A stretch of DNA of 64,000 bases, from NCBI RefSeq assembly GCF_047126315.1, contig NZ_CP138953.1, positions 2,480,001 to 2,544,000 of the forward strand, in the 5' to 3' direction. The stretch comes from Shimia sp022448905. Lineage in GTDB: Bacteria; Pseudomonadota; Alphaproteobacteria; Rhodobacterales; Rhodobacteraceae. The notes under the pieces were generated by a model that searched no databases, had not been told where the DNA came from, and worked only from the letters and a program-made list of their open reading frames with translations. Shown here in pieces: positions 44,735 to 52,724 of this stretch. The translations under genes were made by a program, and so were the position numbers. Every line of letters starts with the position of its first letter. Positions within the stretch are counted from its first letter, which is position 1.

Positions 44735-44920
44735 TAATTCTGCCTGCGAGTTCGTGCCGGTCTGTCCGCGCATCTGTCCCCATTTGATGCGTCCTGACTG
44801 ATACTGCCTGTTCTAAGTCCTCTTGGGGGTCTGCCTCCCACTAAGTCGGATGGACTGGGTCCCACGCGAAAACCGCTTGCGCTTGCCGCCGCCTTCCGAT
44901 GGAAGTGCGGCGGTTTTTTT
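44735..44920 (+). ncRNA. Candidate structured small RNA
   Basis: A 316-base stretch without a gene (44684-44999) contains strong potential structure on the plus strand. AGTCC (44816-44820) pairs with GGACT (44852-44856), enclosing an inner stem CTTGGGGG / CTCCC..AAG with a 5-base loop. It is followed by a strong intrinsic terminator. The 5' end is a guess and no promoter is clear. It could also be the 3' untranslated region of the 40-residue peptide mRNA. Confidence 0.35.
44886..44920 (+). terminator. Strong Rho-independent terminator
   Basis: CCGCCGC pairs with GCGGCGG, stacked on CTTCC/GGAAG with loop GAT, and is followed by seven T residues. It is over 200 bases past the last plus-strand coding gene. 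Confidence 0.9.
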
Positions 44921-44999
44921 GTTGTGAGCAGGCGCAAACGAAAAGCCGCGCTGAAATGGCGCGGCTAGCTGGCGTTTTAGGGGGAGAGGCGGGAGAAAT

Positions 45000-45452
45000 T
45001 TAGGCGCAGTTGGCTTGTTCAGCCGCGTCAAAGGCCTCGGCGGTGGCATCCAAGGCCAGCATGATCGAGGCGTGGCGATTTTTGTAGTCTCGGGCGGGGC
45101 GCAGAACTTCAAGCCCGTCAAATGGCGCTGATGGGGTGGGGCCATCTTCTTTCAGCATGGCTTTGAGCGCATCACGGGCCGCTTCGATGCCTTCCCGGTT
45201 TTGCCCCAAGACGTTGGCACCGACAACAGAGGCGGCGGCCTGACCCAAAGCGCAGGCTTTTACGTCCTGGCCAAAGCGGGCGATGCGGCCGTCTTCGAGT
45301 TGCAGGTCCACAGTCACGGTGCTGCCACAGAGCGGCGAGCGCTTTTTCACGGTGGCGTCGGGCGCCTCCAACCGGTCGGTGTGCGGGATGGCCGCTGCGA
45401 GTTGCAGGATCTGGCCAGAGTAGAGCTTGATCAGGTCGGTTTCGCCGGACAT
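45000..45452 (-). CDS. Iron-sulfur cluster scaffold, NifU_N/SufU-like
   Basis: A 150-residue cytosolic protein. Three cysteines occupy the scaffold positions: RSPLCGS, DVKACALGQAAAS and a C-terminal QANCA. The Asp that follows the first Cys-Gly in IscU and SufU (CGD) is Ser here, and the third Cys is displaced to the last three residues. It may be a scaffold or transfer protein for Fe-S assembly, or a sulfur acceptor. The ATG used was preferred over an upstream frame extension. Divergent from hisI by 68 bases. Confidence 0.75.
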   Translation of the reverse strand: MSGETDLIKLYSGQILQLAAAIPHTDRLEAPDATVKKRSPLCGSTVTVDLQLEDGRIARFGQDVKACALGQAAASVVGANVLGQNREGIEAARDALKAMLKEDGPTPSAPFDGLEVLRPARDYKNRHASIMLALDATAEAFDAAEQANCA

Positions 45453-45520
45453 CGCGGTTTCCTTTTTTGCGCCTTTCCTAGATAGAGAGGAAAACCGCAG
45501 ATGCAAAGAGGGACGATGGT

Positions 45521-45883
45521 ATGGGATTTGATCCTATGGCGCTGAAGTACAACGAAGCTGGTCTGATCCCTGCGATTGCGCAGGACAGCGAGAGCGGCGA
45601 AGTGCTGATGATGGCGTGGATGAACGCCGAAGCCGTGGCAAAGACTTTGGAGACGCAAAAGGTTACCTATTGGAGCCGCTCGCGGCAGTCGTTTTGGATC
45701 AAAGGCGAAACCTCTGGCCATGTGCAGAAGCTGGTCGATTTCCGCTATGACTGCGATCAGGACTGCATTTTGGTGCTGGTGGAGCAGACTGGCGCGGCCT
45801 GTCACACCAACCGGCGCACGTGCTTTTACACGGCGGTGCGGGATGGTGAGACCGTGGAATTGATGAAGCCGATGGACGACTAG
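45521..45883 (+). CDS. hisI: Phosphoribosyl-AMP cyclohydrolase
   Basis: A 120-residue zinc enzyme opening the adenine ring of phosphoribosyl-AMP in histidine synthesis. Metal ligands are in DFRYDCDQDCILVLVEQTG and HTNRRTCFY. VTYWSRSRQSFWIKGETSGH is the substrate-binding core. AAGAGGGA precedes the ATG. The stop overlaps the convergent gluQ stop through the shared CTAG. Confidence 0.96.
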   Translation: MGFDPMALKYNEAGLIPAIAQDSESGEVLMMAWMNAEAVAKTLETQKVTYWSRSRQSFWIKGETSGHVQKLVDFRYDCDQDCILVLVEQTGAACHTNRRTCFYTAVRDGETVELMKPMDD

Positions 45884-46722
45884 AGGCCCACCATCGCGCG
45901 GATGTCGGCAGGGGTTGCGCCTTCTTCGCGGTATTTGGCAATGGCACGGGCGTCGTCGCGTTTGGCAAGGCGCTTGCCCTTTTCGTCGCGGATCAACTTG
46001 TGGTGATGATAGCTCGGCGTGGGTAGGCCAAGCAGATTTTGCAGCACCACGTGGACGGCTGTGGCCTCAAACAGGTCGGCCCCCCGGATGATGTCCGTCA
46101 CGCCGGTGGCGGCGTCATCCAGCACCACCGATAAGTGGTAAGATGCCGCCATGTTGGGGCGGGCCAGGACGACGTCGCCCACAGTTGAGACCATTGCGTC
46201 GAGATCTAAGGCATGCGTGCCGGAGTGGTCTGGGCCGCTTTCCTCAAAATGTGCGGGCAGGGCCGGCTCGCAGGCGGCGCGCATGTTGAGGCGGATGCAT
46301 TTGGCGTCTGAGTATGGATGCCCAGCGTCTCTGCACGTGCCGGGGTAGATGCGCCCGTCGGGGCCAAATTGCGGGACGCCTTCTTGCGGAGCGTTGGCGG
46401 CGGCTTCGATGTCGCGGCGGGTGCAGGTGCAGGCGTAGGTGAGGCCCATTTCCGAAAGCTTGCGCAATGTTGCGTCGTAGTCTGCGAAATGGTCAGACTG
46501 GCGGCGGACGGGCGTCTCCCACGTGAGGCCTAGCCAGGCGAGGTCATCATAGATTTGAGCCTCCCAATGATCGCGTGCGCGGGACTGATCGAGGTCGTCG
46601 ATGCGCAAAAGAAACGTGCCACCCTCTGCCTGAGCCCTGTCGTGCGCCAGCATTGCCGAGTAGGCGTGTCCCAAGTGCAAGGGGCCGGTTGGGGAAGGGG
46701 CGAAGCGGGTGATAAAGGTCAC
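45880..46722 (-). CDS. gluQ: Glutamyl-Q tRNA(Asp) synthetase
   Basis: A 280-residue paralogue of the glutamyl-tRNA synthetase catalytic domain lacking the anticodon-binding part. HIGH motif is HLGHAYS (17-23), KMSKS-like motif KRLAKRDDAR near residue 245, and a zinc site is suggested by YACTCTRRDI with YPGTCR. The enzyme attaches glutamate to queuosine in tRNA Asp. Ends convergent with hisI. Confidence 0.93.
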   Translation of the reverse strand: MTFITRFAPSPTGPLHLGHAYSAMLAHDRAQAEGGTFLLRIDDLDQSRARDHWEAQIYDDLAWLGLTWETPVRRQSDHFADYDATLRKLSEMGLTYACTCTRRDIEAAANAPQEGVPQFGPDGRIYPGTCRDAGHPYSDAKCIRLNMRAACEPALPAHFEESGPDHSGTHALDLDAMVSTVGDVVLARPNMAASYHLSVVLDDAATGVTDIIRGADLFEATAVHVVLQNLLGLPTPSYHHHKLIRDEKGKRLAKRDDARAIAKYREEGATPADIRAMVGL

Positions 46723-46751
46723 AGTTTCAGTCGCTTATCGAGAGGTCTTCA

Positions 46752-46781
46752 CAAAAAGAGCGGGTCCGATTGGCCCGCTCT
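46752..46781 (-). terminator. Rho-independent terminator of trmFO
   Basis: An 8-bp stem (AGAGCGGG with CCCGCTCT) followed on the minus strand by CTTTTTGT, about 35 bases past the trmFO stop. Confidence 0.8.
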
Positions 46782-46815
46782 CTCGAGGTTATTGGAAGAA
46801 GCTTGCGCCGTCCAG

Positions 46816-48171
46816 TTACGCTTGCGCGTCAACCCAGGCCTGCCAATCCGCTTTGGCACGGTCGGTGTAGGCTTTGTAGCGGTCTTTGCGGCCGCGACGC
46901 CCGCCTTTGAGGCCTTCAACCGGCTGGAATAGACCAAAGTTCACGTTCATTGGCTGGAAGGTTTTGGCCTCCGCACCGCCGGTGATGTGGTGTACCAAGG
47001 CGCCCATGGCGGTGTTGAGCGGCGCGGTCTCTTGTGCTTTGCCGAGGATTTCAGCTGCGGCTAAGCGACCTGCCAAAAGCCCCATGGCGGCGCTTTCGAC
47101 ATAGCCTTCGACGCCGGTGACCTGACCCGCAAAACGGATGTTTGGGCGGGACTTCAGGCGCATTTGGTCGTCCAGCAGCGTTGGCGAATTGATGAAGGTG
47201 TTGCGATGGATGCCGCCAAGGCGCGCAAAACTGGCGTTCTCCAGACCCGGGATCATTTTGAAGACCTCGGTCTGCGCGCCGTATTTCATTTTGGTCTGAA
47301 AGCCGACGATGTTGTATAACGCGCCCAATGCGTTGTCGCGGCGCAGCTGCACCACGGCGTAGGGTTTGTCATCCGGCTTGTGCTCGTTTGTGAGCCCAAC
47401 AGGCTTCATAGGGCCAAAGCGCAGGGTTTCGCGACCACGATCAGCCATCACTTCGATTGGCAAACAGCCGTCGAAGTAGCCAGCGGTTTCGCCTTCGTGG
47501 AATTCGGTCTTGTCTGCCGCCAATAGCGCGTCGATGAAGGCCTCATATTGGTCTTTGGCCATCGGGCAGTTGAGGTAAGCTTTGCGCTCTTCCTCTGTGT
47601 CGCCTTTGTCATAGCGCGATTGCAACCAGGCCACGTCCATGTCGATGCTCTCGGCATAGACAATTGGCGCGATGGCATCAAAGAAGGCCAGACGGTCAGC
47701 GCCGGTTTCCTCCTGGATGGCCGCGCCAAGGGCGGTGGAGGTCAGCGGACCGGTCGCGATGATCCAGTGGCCATCGCTGGGCAGCTCTGAAATCTCGCCG
47801 TATTCCACGGAGACATTGGGGTGGTCCATCAGGGCAGCGGTCACGGATTCCGCAAAAGGATCGCGGTCGACCGCAAGGGCACCGCCAGCGGGCAGGCGGT
47901 GTTTGTCGGCCATGGCCATGATCAGCCCGTTGGCGGCGCGCATTTCCCAATGCAGCAGGCCAACGGCGTTTTGCTCGTCATCATCAGAACGGAAGCTGTT
48001 GGAGCAGACCATTTCCGCCAGATGTTCGGTGCGGTGTGCAAAGGTTTCGACCTTGGGCCGCATCTCGTGGATCACCACGTTCACGCCCATGTTTGCGGCC
48101 TGCCATGCGGCCTCAGAGCCGGCCATGCCGCCGCCCACGATATGCAATGTCTCTGTCATGGGGGCGGACAT
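46816..48171 (-). CDS. trmFO: Folate- and FAD-dependent tRNA (uracil-54-C5)-methyltransferase
   Basis: A 451-residue flavoprotein forming ribothymidine at tRNA position 54 with methylene-THF as methyl donor. FAD-binding HIVGGGMAGSEAAWQAANMG at the N terminus, then MRPKVETFAHRTEHLAEMVCSNSFRSDD, a family-specific block with an active Cys. GRETLRFGPMKPVGL and FAGQVTGVEGYVESAAMGLLAG follow. Two ATGs four codons apart are possible starts, neither with a clear SD. Clade-typical replacement for TrmA. Confidence 0.94.
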   Translation of the reverse strand: MSAPMTETLHIVGGGMAGSEAAWQAANMGVNVVIHEMRPKVETFAHRTEHLAEMVCSNSFRSDDDEQNAVGLLHWEMRAANGLIMAMADKHRLPAGGALAVDRDPFAESVTAALMDHPNVSVEYGEISELPSDGHWIIATGPLTSTALGAAIQEETGADRLAFFDAIAPIVYAESIDMDVAWLQSRYDKGDTEEERKAYLNCPMAKDQYEAFIDALLAADKTEFHEGETAGYFDGCLPIEVMADRGRETLRFGPMKPVGLTNEHKPDDKPYAVVQLRRDNALGALYNIVGFQTKMKYGAQTEVFKMIPGLENASFARLGGIHRNTFINSPTLLDDQMRLKSRPNIRFAGQVTGVEGYVESAAMGLLAGRLAAAEILGKAQETAPLNTAMGALVHHITGGAEAKTFQPMNVNFGLFQPVEGLKGGRRGRKDRYKAYTDRAKADWQAWVDAQA

Positions 48172-48210
48172 AGGGCAGGGATCGCCATTTGGGAAGGGGG
48201 AAGCCAAAAA

Positions 48211-48301
48211 AGTGGCGTGCGCCTCTCAGGTCAGAGGTAAGCATTACAAAGTGACCTAAGAGGCGACACGCAACCCGCGGTCCTGCAAATGGCGGGACCG
48301 C
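48211..48301 (-). terminator. Two adjacent long hairpins; terminator or small RNA
   Basis: 48215-48233 and 48252-48271 form an almost perfect 19-20 bp inverted repeat with an 18-base loop, and 48277-48286 pairs with 48292-48301 (10 bp, loop AAATG). Read on the minus strand, both hairpins are followed by TTTTTT (48205-48210). This would end transcription of the enoyl-CoA hydratase-like gene, but the stem is much longer than a typical terminator, so a discrete RNA is possible. Confidence 0.6.
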
Positions 48302-48414
48302 TTAGCGAACTTGAGCCACAGAAATGTGGGGTTCAGTTGGGTGTGTTGTGGCGAAGATGATTGGGATTCGACACAGCCTTGTTGGAAAAACACCGTTTGG
48401 GGATTGGAAACCCG

Positions 48415-49200
48415 CTACTGGTCCCACTTGGGTGTTTGTTTGTTCAGAAAGGCCTCGATGCCGGCTTCGGTTTGGGCATAGAGCATGTTCTCGACCATGA
48501 CATTGCCTGCGTGGGCGTAGGCTTGATCGGTTGGCATCTGTAGCTGTTCATAGAAGGTCTGTTTGCCAATTTTCACGGCGGCGGAGAGTTTTTGCGCGAT
48601 GGTTTCCGCGAGTTGTGTGGTCTCAGTTTGCAGGTCTTCATGTGGGACCACGCGATTGATGAGGCCAAGGTTTTCTGCGCGTGTGGCGTCGATGAAATCT
48701 CCAGTGGTGAGCATCTCAAACGCTTGTTTGCGCGGGATGTTGCGGGTCAGAGCCACCATGGGGGTGGAGCAAAACAGGCCGATGTTCACGCCATTCACGC
48801 CAAAACGGGTGCCTTCGGCAGCCACGGCCAGGTCGCAGGTGGCGACTAGCTGGCAGCCAGCCGCGGTGGCAATGCCATGCACTTGGGCGATGACCGGTTG
48901 CGGCAGTTGCTGAATAGTCTGCATCATGGCGGCGCAGCGGTTAAACAAGTCGGCAAAATAGGCGCGCCCGCCATCCTGCGATTGCCGTCCGGCGGTCATT
49001 TGTTTGAGATCATGTCCTGCGCAGAAGGCTTTGCCGCTGCCAGACAGCGTGATGGCGCGGATGGACGTGTCGTCCTTGAGGGCATCAAATTCTGTTTGTA
49101 GGGCCGCCAGCATCTCGTCGGAAAGTGCGTTGAGCCGCTCCGGCGCGTTCATGGTGAGATGTGCCACCGCATTTGTGTCGCGACGTTCCAAAAGTGTCAT
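48415..49200 (-). CDS. Enoyl-CoA hydratase/isomerase family protein
   Basis: A 261-residue crotonase-fold protein. Oxyanion-hole segments are GKAFCAGHDLKQM and IATAAGCQLVATCDLAVA. The GHDLKQM variant and an ALTRNIPRKQAFEMLTTGDFIDA stretch resemble ECHDC3-like proteins, for which hydratase activity is unproven; the two catalytic Glu of true hydratases are not both evident. Cytosolic. Divergent from the thioesterase gene with a 56-base gap, so the pair may share a control region. Confidence 0.85.
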   Translation of the reverse strand: MTLLERRDTNAVAHLTMNAPERLNALSDEMLAALQTEFDALKDDTSIRAITLSGSGKAFCAGHDLKQMTAGRQSQDGGRAYFADLFNRCAAMMQTIQQLPQPVIAQVHGIATAAGCQLVATCDLAVAAEGTRFGVNGVNIGLFCSTPMVALTRNIPRKQAFEMLTTGDFIDATRAENLGLINRVVPHEDLQTETTQLAETIAQKLSAAVKIGKQTFYEQLQMPTDQAYAHAGNVMVENMLYAQTEAGIEAFLNKQTPKWDQ

Positions 49201-49256
49201 CTTGCTCTCCTCCCAAGTTGGCGCGAGGGTAGCGCGGGGAGAGACGGAGGAAAAGC

Positions 49257-49676
49257 ATGCAAGCGGTGATGACAGCTGAAGAAATGGGCGCGTGGCTCGA
49301 GCAGGTGTTCCCGCAGGTCAAAGATGACTTTGTGGTCGAACACATCGACGGGGTGAACACTGTGATGCGGATGATGGTGCAGGACCGGCATCTGCGCCCT
49401 GGTGGCACCGTATCGGGTCCGTCAATGTTTGCCTTGGCAGATGTGTCGGCTTATGTGGCGACCATGGCCATCATTGGCAAAGAGGCGTTGACCGTGACCA
49501 CAAACTGCTCGCTGGATTTCATGCGCAAACCGGAAGCGGGCAAGGACCTGATTGCCAAAACGCAGTTGCTGAAGTTGGGGCGGACGCTGTCTGTGTCAAA
49601 CGTGCTGATATACTCGGAAGGCTCAGAGATGCCTGTTGCGCGAGCCAATATGACCTACGCGATCCCTCCTAAATGA
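49257..49676 (+). CDS. PaaI-family hot-dog thioesterase
   Basis: A 139-residue acyl-CoA thioesterase. The signature GGTVSGPSMFALADVSAYVA holds the central-helix Asp expected to activate water; CSLDFMRKPEAGKDL follows. Cytosolic, tetrameric in the family. CGGAGGA ahead of the ATG is strong. Overlaps the next gene by four bases. Adjacent to an enoyl-CoA hydratase-like gene, so acyl-CoA clean-up is plausible; substrate unknown. Confidence 0.88.
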   Translation: MQAVMTAEEMGAWLEQVFPQVKDDFVVEHIDGVNTVMRMMVQDRHLRPGGTVSGPSMFALADVSAYVATMAIIGKEALTVTTNCSLDFMRKPEAGKDLIAKTQLLKLGRTLSVSNVLIYSEGSEMPVARANMTYAIPPK

Positions 49677-50314
49677 GCTGGAAGCGCTGGCTTGTTCTGG
49701 TGCTCGTCTTGGGATTTTTGACTCGGTTTTTCCCGCTTGGGGCTTCGGATGGCTATGACCGAGACAGCGGAAAACCGATTTGGATCTTTGATCACGGGTA
49801 TCATGCCGGTTTGGTCCTGGTGCGGAGTACCTTGGAGGAGTTTGGCGGCGATCACGCTCACGCATGGTTGGCGCAATTTCCTGAGGCGGATTGGTTCGAG
49901 TTTGGATGGGGCGACCAAGGATTCTACTTTGAGGTGCCCACGCTGGCGGATGTGACTTTTGCCATTGGCGCAAAGGCGCTTTTGTGGCCGACAGACAGTG
50001 TGATGCATGTGGCTGTCGGCCGTGGGTCACCTTGGAGTCGGTTTGTCCATTCTGAAGGTATCGAGATTCCGGTGACAGACGAGGCGCTGCGAGAGCTGTT
50101 GGTGTTTGTGGAGGCAGGTGTGTCGTCAACGGAGCAGCTCGGCGACGGTCTTTATGGCAAGAGCGCCTTTTACAAGGCGCACGGCGCATATCATCTCTTT
50201 CAGACCTGTAACAGTTGGGTGTCACAGGCCTTGCGCGCGGCCGGGGTGAAGTCTGCACCAGCGCCCTCGGTGTTGAGTTCTGGTCTGCTGTGGGATTTGA
50301 AGCGCCGCTACTAA
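49673..50314 (+). CDS. DUF2459 family membrane-anchored protein
   Basis: A 213-residue protein with an N-terminal hydrophobic helix (about 4-20) acting as an anchor or signal. The rest includes WIFDHGYHAGLVL, FGWGDQGFYFEVPT and FQTCNSWVSQALRAAG, whose Cys and His residues are reminiscent of the papain-like NlpC-type folds and are typical of DUF2459 (TIGR02117). Function unknown in the family. Coupled to the thioesterase upstream through ATGA. Confidence 0.8.
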   Translation: MSWKRWLVLVLVLGFLTRFFPLGASDGYDRDSGKPIWIFDHGYHAGLVLVRSTLEEFGGDHAHAWLAQFPEADWFEFGWGDQGFYFEVPTLADVTFAIGAKALLWPTDSVMHVAVGRGSPWSRFVHSEGIEIPVTDEALRELLVFVEAGVSSTEQLGDGLYGKSAFYKAHGAYHLFQTCNSWVSQALRAAGVKSAPAPSVLSSGLLWDLKRRY

Positions 50315-50330
50315 AGCGAGACCGGGCGGC

Positions 50331-50361
50331 AAACAAAAAAGGGTCGGGACAAGCCCGACCC
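50331..50361 (-). terminator. Rho-independent terminator of the DUF1127 gene
   Basis: A perfect 8-bp stem (GGGTCGGG with CCCGACCC, loop ACAAG) followed on the minus strand by six T residues. Confidence 0.88.
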
Positions 50362-50385
50362 AGTGGAAGAGGCGTCTGACGGGGA

Positions 50386-50616
50386 TCAGATCTGCCACAT
50401 CTTTTTGCGCGCCTCGATGCGGGCGTCGTGCAAAGTCAATCCAACATCTTCCAGCTGCGCCTTGCTCAGCCGGGCGAGCGCACGGCGGGTGCGGGTGCGC
50501 TTGTCCCATTCCGTGACCACTGCCGCAAACGACAGCGCCGCACGTGCAACAACTGGAAGTTGTGCATTTGCATTGTGGTTTGTCAGGATTTGCAGGTTTG
50601 TTGTGGTCATTGTCAT
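50386..50616 (-). CDS. DUF1127 domain small protein
   Basis: A 76-residue cytosolic protein whose C-terminal half RTRRALARLSKAQLEDVGLTL and following DARIEARKKMW is the DUF1127 (YjiS-like) motif, an Arg-rich helix that can bind RNA in some relatives. GGAG precedes the ATG; the longer frame is rejected because it reads through the divergent promoter. Divergent from a MocR regulator, with the regulator-type palindrome sitting just upstream of its ribosome-binding site. Control of this gene by that regulator is inferred. Confidence 0.88.
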   Translation of the reverse strand: MTMTTTNLQILTNHNANAQLPVVARAALSFAAVVTEWDKRTRTRRALARLSKAQLEDVGLTLHDARIEARKKMWQI

Positions 50617-50629
50617 GGTCGTCTCCAAT

Positions 50630-50645
50630 ATTGTATTGATACAAT
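50630..50645. promoter_or_regulatory. Palindromic operator copy 1 (DUF1127 side)
   Basis: ATTGTATTGATACAAT, a perfect 7-bp inverted repeat with a TG spacer, ends 13 bases before the DUF1127 start on the minus strand. Identical to copy 3. Confidence 0.65.
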
Positions 50646-50702
50646 CCTCAAGTTTGTTACAAGGGTGATGTACCCCTGCTGTGACACAATTGCGAGGAAA
50701 AC

Positions 50703-50719
50703 ATTGTGATTGATACAAT
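50703..50719. promoter_or_regulatory. Palindromic operator copy 2 (over the regulator start codon)
   Basis: ATTGTGATTGATACAAT, a one-base-longer variant with outer arms ATTGT/ACAAT, spans the GTG start codon of the MocR gene. Binding here would block both transcription and initiation. Confidence 0.55.
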
Positions 50720-52100
50720 ATGGCCCCCAGCCTTCGATGGCTGTACCGATCCGAAATACATTGTATTGATACAATCTCTTCGCGGTGCGGTGCGCAGTGG
50801 GCATCTGCCTGTTGGAGAGAGGCTTCCACCTGTGCGTGAGTTGGCATGGCAGTTGGGCATCACGCCGGGCACGGTGGCGCGGGCGTATAAATTGGCGGTG
50901 GAAGAAGGCTTGCTGGAGACCACAGTTGGGCGCGGCACGTTTGTGGCCGACGGGCGGCCGGAAACCGTGTTGCCGCCGGAGCCGTTGATCTCTCTGTCGC
51001 AAACGGAAGACCTCGATATGCGGGCGGTGCGGGTGCCAGATGTGGGGCAGGATCGTGTCATCCGGGAAGCGATGGCGCGCGTCGCGGCGCAGGGCGACAT
51101 GTCTTACTTGTCCTGTCCCACATCCGCAACGGATTTGCATGCGCGGCAGGCCGTGGTGAACTGGATTGGGCCAGATGTGGCAGGGAGGATCGCGGCGGAT
51201 GATGTTGTGCTGACGATGGGGGCGCAGAATGCGTCGGTGACAGCATTGCAGTGTTGTTTACATGGGGCGCATCCGGTGATTTTGACCGAAGCGGTGACCT
51301 TTCCTGGCGTGCGTCATGCCGGGCGTTTGCTGCGAGCGGAGGTGATTGGCGTGGAGATGGACGCGCACGGGATGCGGCCGGAAAAGCTGGAAGAGGCGTT
51401 GCGGCGCCACGGTGGGCAAGTTCTGGTGACCTCAGTGCAGGCGCATAGTCCGACAGCAATCAACGTGCCTCTTGAGCGGCGGCAGGAGATCGCTGCAATT
51501 GCGCGGCGCTACAATTTGCAGATCATCGAGGATGATTGCCACGCCTTGGGACCGGCGGACACGCCGTCCTATCGGGCGCTCTGTCCGGATCGGGCCTGGT
51601 ACATCGGCTCGCTGACCAAATCGGTCTCGGCATCTTTGCGGTTTGGCTATCTGGTCGCACCAGAGGGCAGCGCGCAAACCGCGCGGCATGTGGCGCAGTC
51701 TATGTTTTACGGCTTGCCGCAGCCGATGCTCGATATCTGTGCCGACCTGATCCAGAGCGGGCAGGCGGATGAAATCCGGCAGCGGGTGGAAAAGTTCATC
51801 AACAAGCGGGTGCAGTTGGCAGTCAATGTGCTCGGCAGTTGGGACATTCGCTGGCGGCCGTTTGTGCCGTTCATCTGGCTCAAGCTGCCACACGGGTGGC
51901 GCGGGTCGACCTTTGTGCGGGCGTGTGACGCGGAGGGTATTCGGATCAAGTCGGCGGATGAGTATGTGCTGGCAGATGGGCGTGCGCCAAATGCGGTGCG
52001 AATTGCCCTGGCGCCGGAGGTGTCCGAGGCGGATTTGCAAGCGGCGTTGGAAACCATGTCGGAAATGCTGTCAAAACCGCTGCAACATGCGCCTGTTTAG
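50706..52100 (+). CDS. MocR/GntR-family regulator with aminotransferase domain
   Basis: A 464-residue PLP-dependent regulator. N-terminal GntR winged helix (about 17-85, GHLPVGERLPPVRELAWQLGITPGTVARAYKLAVEEGLL) and a class I aminotransferase-like domain (about 115-455), with YNLQIIEDDCHALG and the PLP-Lys in WYIGSLTKSVSASLRFGYL. GTG start with GAGGA seven bases ahead. Family members sense PLP or amino compounds. The palindromes around its start suggest autoregulation. Ligand unknown; no metabolic gene adjoins except DUF1127. Confidence 0.92.
   Translation: MIDTIWPPAFDGCTDPKYIVLIQSLRGAVRSGHLPVGERLPPVRELAWQLGITPGTVARAYKLAVEEGLLETTVGRGTFVADGRPETVLPPEPLISLSQTEDLDMRAVRVPDVGQDRVIREAMARVAAQGDMSYLSCPTSATDLHARQAVVNWIGPDVAGRIAADDVVLTMGAQNASVTALQCCLHGAHPVILTEAVTFPGVRHAGRLLRAEVIGVEMDAHGMRPEKLEEALRRHGGQVLVTSVQAHSPTAINVPLERRQEIAAIARRYNLQIIEDDCHALGPADTPSYRALCPDRAWYIGSLTKSVSASLRFGYLVAPEGSAQTARHVAQSMFYGLPQPMLDICADLIQSGQADEIRQRVEKFINKRVQLAVNVLGSWDIRWRPFVPFIWLKLPHGWRGSTFVRACDAEGIRIKSADEYVLADGRAPNAVRIALAPEVSEADLQAALETMSEMLSKPLQHAPV
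50760..50775. promoter_or_regulatory. Palindromic operator copy 3 (inside the regulator gene)
   Basis: A second perfect ATTGTATTGATACAAT, 130 bases from copy 1, lies in codons 19-24 of the MocR gene, where it encodes Ile-Val-Leu-Ile. The reading frame tolerates the site, and this N-terminal segment is variable in the family. Confidence 0.55.
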
Positions 52101-52165
52101 TGGGGTAAAATAATACCTAAATTTCAAGCCATTGTTTTTGCTTGTTTAATTTGGGTTTTGTGCGC

Positions 52166-52193
52166 TTGACGTGACAAAAGGGTGCTTTATAAC
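52166..52193 (+). promoter_or_regulatory. Promoter of rplM-rpsI
   Basis: TTGACG and TATAAC separated by 16 bases in an AT-rich stretch, 67 bases ahead of rplM. This is one of the clearest sigma-70-type promoters in the window. Confidence 0.7.
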
Positions 52194-52259
52194 CCGCCCA
52201 TCGCATTTTGATGCGTCAGACTCCTGTCGCATCTGTCAACCAATCATGGAAGACCTAAC

Positions 52260-52721
52260 ATGAAAACCTTCTCTGCTACTCCGGCAGACATCGAGAAGAA
52301 ATGGATCATCATCGACGCCGAAGGCGTGGTGCTGGGCCGTTTGGCATCGATCGTCGCCATGCGCCTGCGCGGCAAGCACAAGGCGTCCTTCACCCCGCAC
52401 ATGGACATGGGTGACAACGTCATCGTGATCAACGCGGACAAAATCCAGCTGACTGGTAAGAAGCGCGCTGACAAAACCTACTACTGGCACACTGGCCACC
52501 CAGGCGGTATCAAGTCCCGCACTGCGGAGCAGATCCTGGAAGGTGAGCACCCAGAGCGCGTGGTGACCAAAGCCGTTCAGCGCATGCTGCCAGGCAACCG
52601 CCTGTCCCGCAAGCAGATGACCAACCTGCGCGTTTACGCCGGTGCAGAGCACCCGCATGAAGCACAGGCCCCAGAAGTGCTGGACGTGAAGTCCATGAAC
52701 AGCAAGAACACCCGGAGCTAA
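52260..52721 (+). CDS. rplM: 50S ribosomal protein L13
   Basis: A 153-residue ribosomal protein. KTFSATPADIEKKWIIIDAEG, LGRLASIVAMRLRGKHK, TYYWHTGHPGGIKSRTAEQ and the VTKAVQRMLPGNRLSRKQM region are standard. Forms an operon with rpsI, three bases downstream. The usual autoregulatory leader hairpin was not examined in detail. Confidence 0.98.
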   Translation: MKTFSATPADIEKKWIIIDAEGVVLGRLASIVAMRLRGKHKASFTPHMDMGDNVIVINADKIQLTGKKRADKTYYWHTGHPGGIKSRTAEQILEGEHPERVVTKAVQRMLPGNRLSRKQMTNLRVYAGAEHPHEAQAPEVLDVKSMNSKNTRS

Positions 52722-52724
52722 TCC

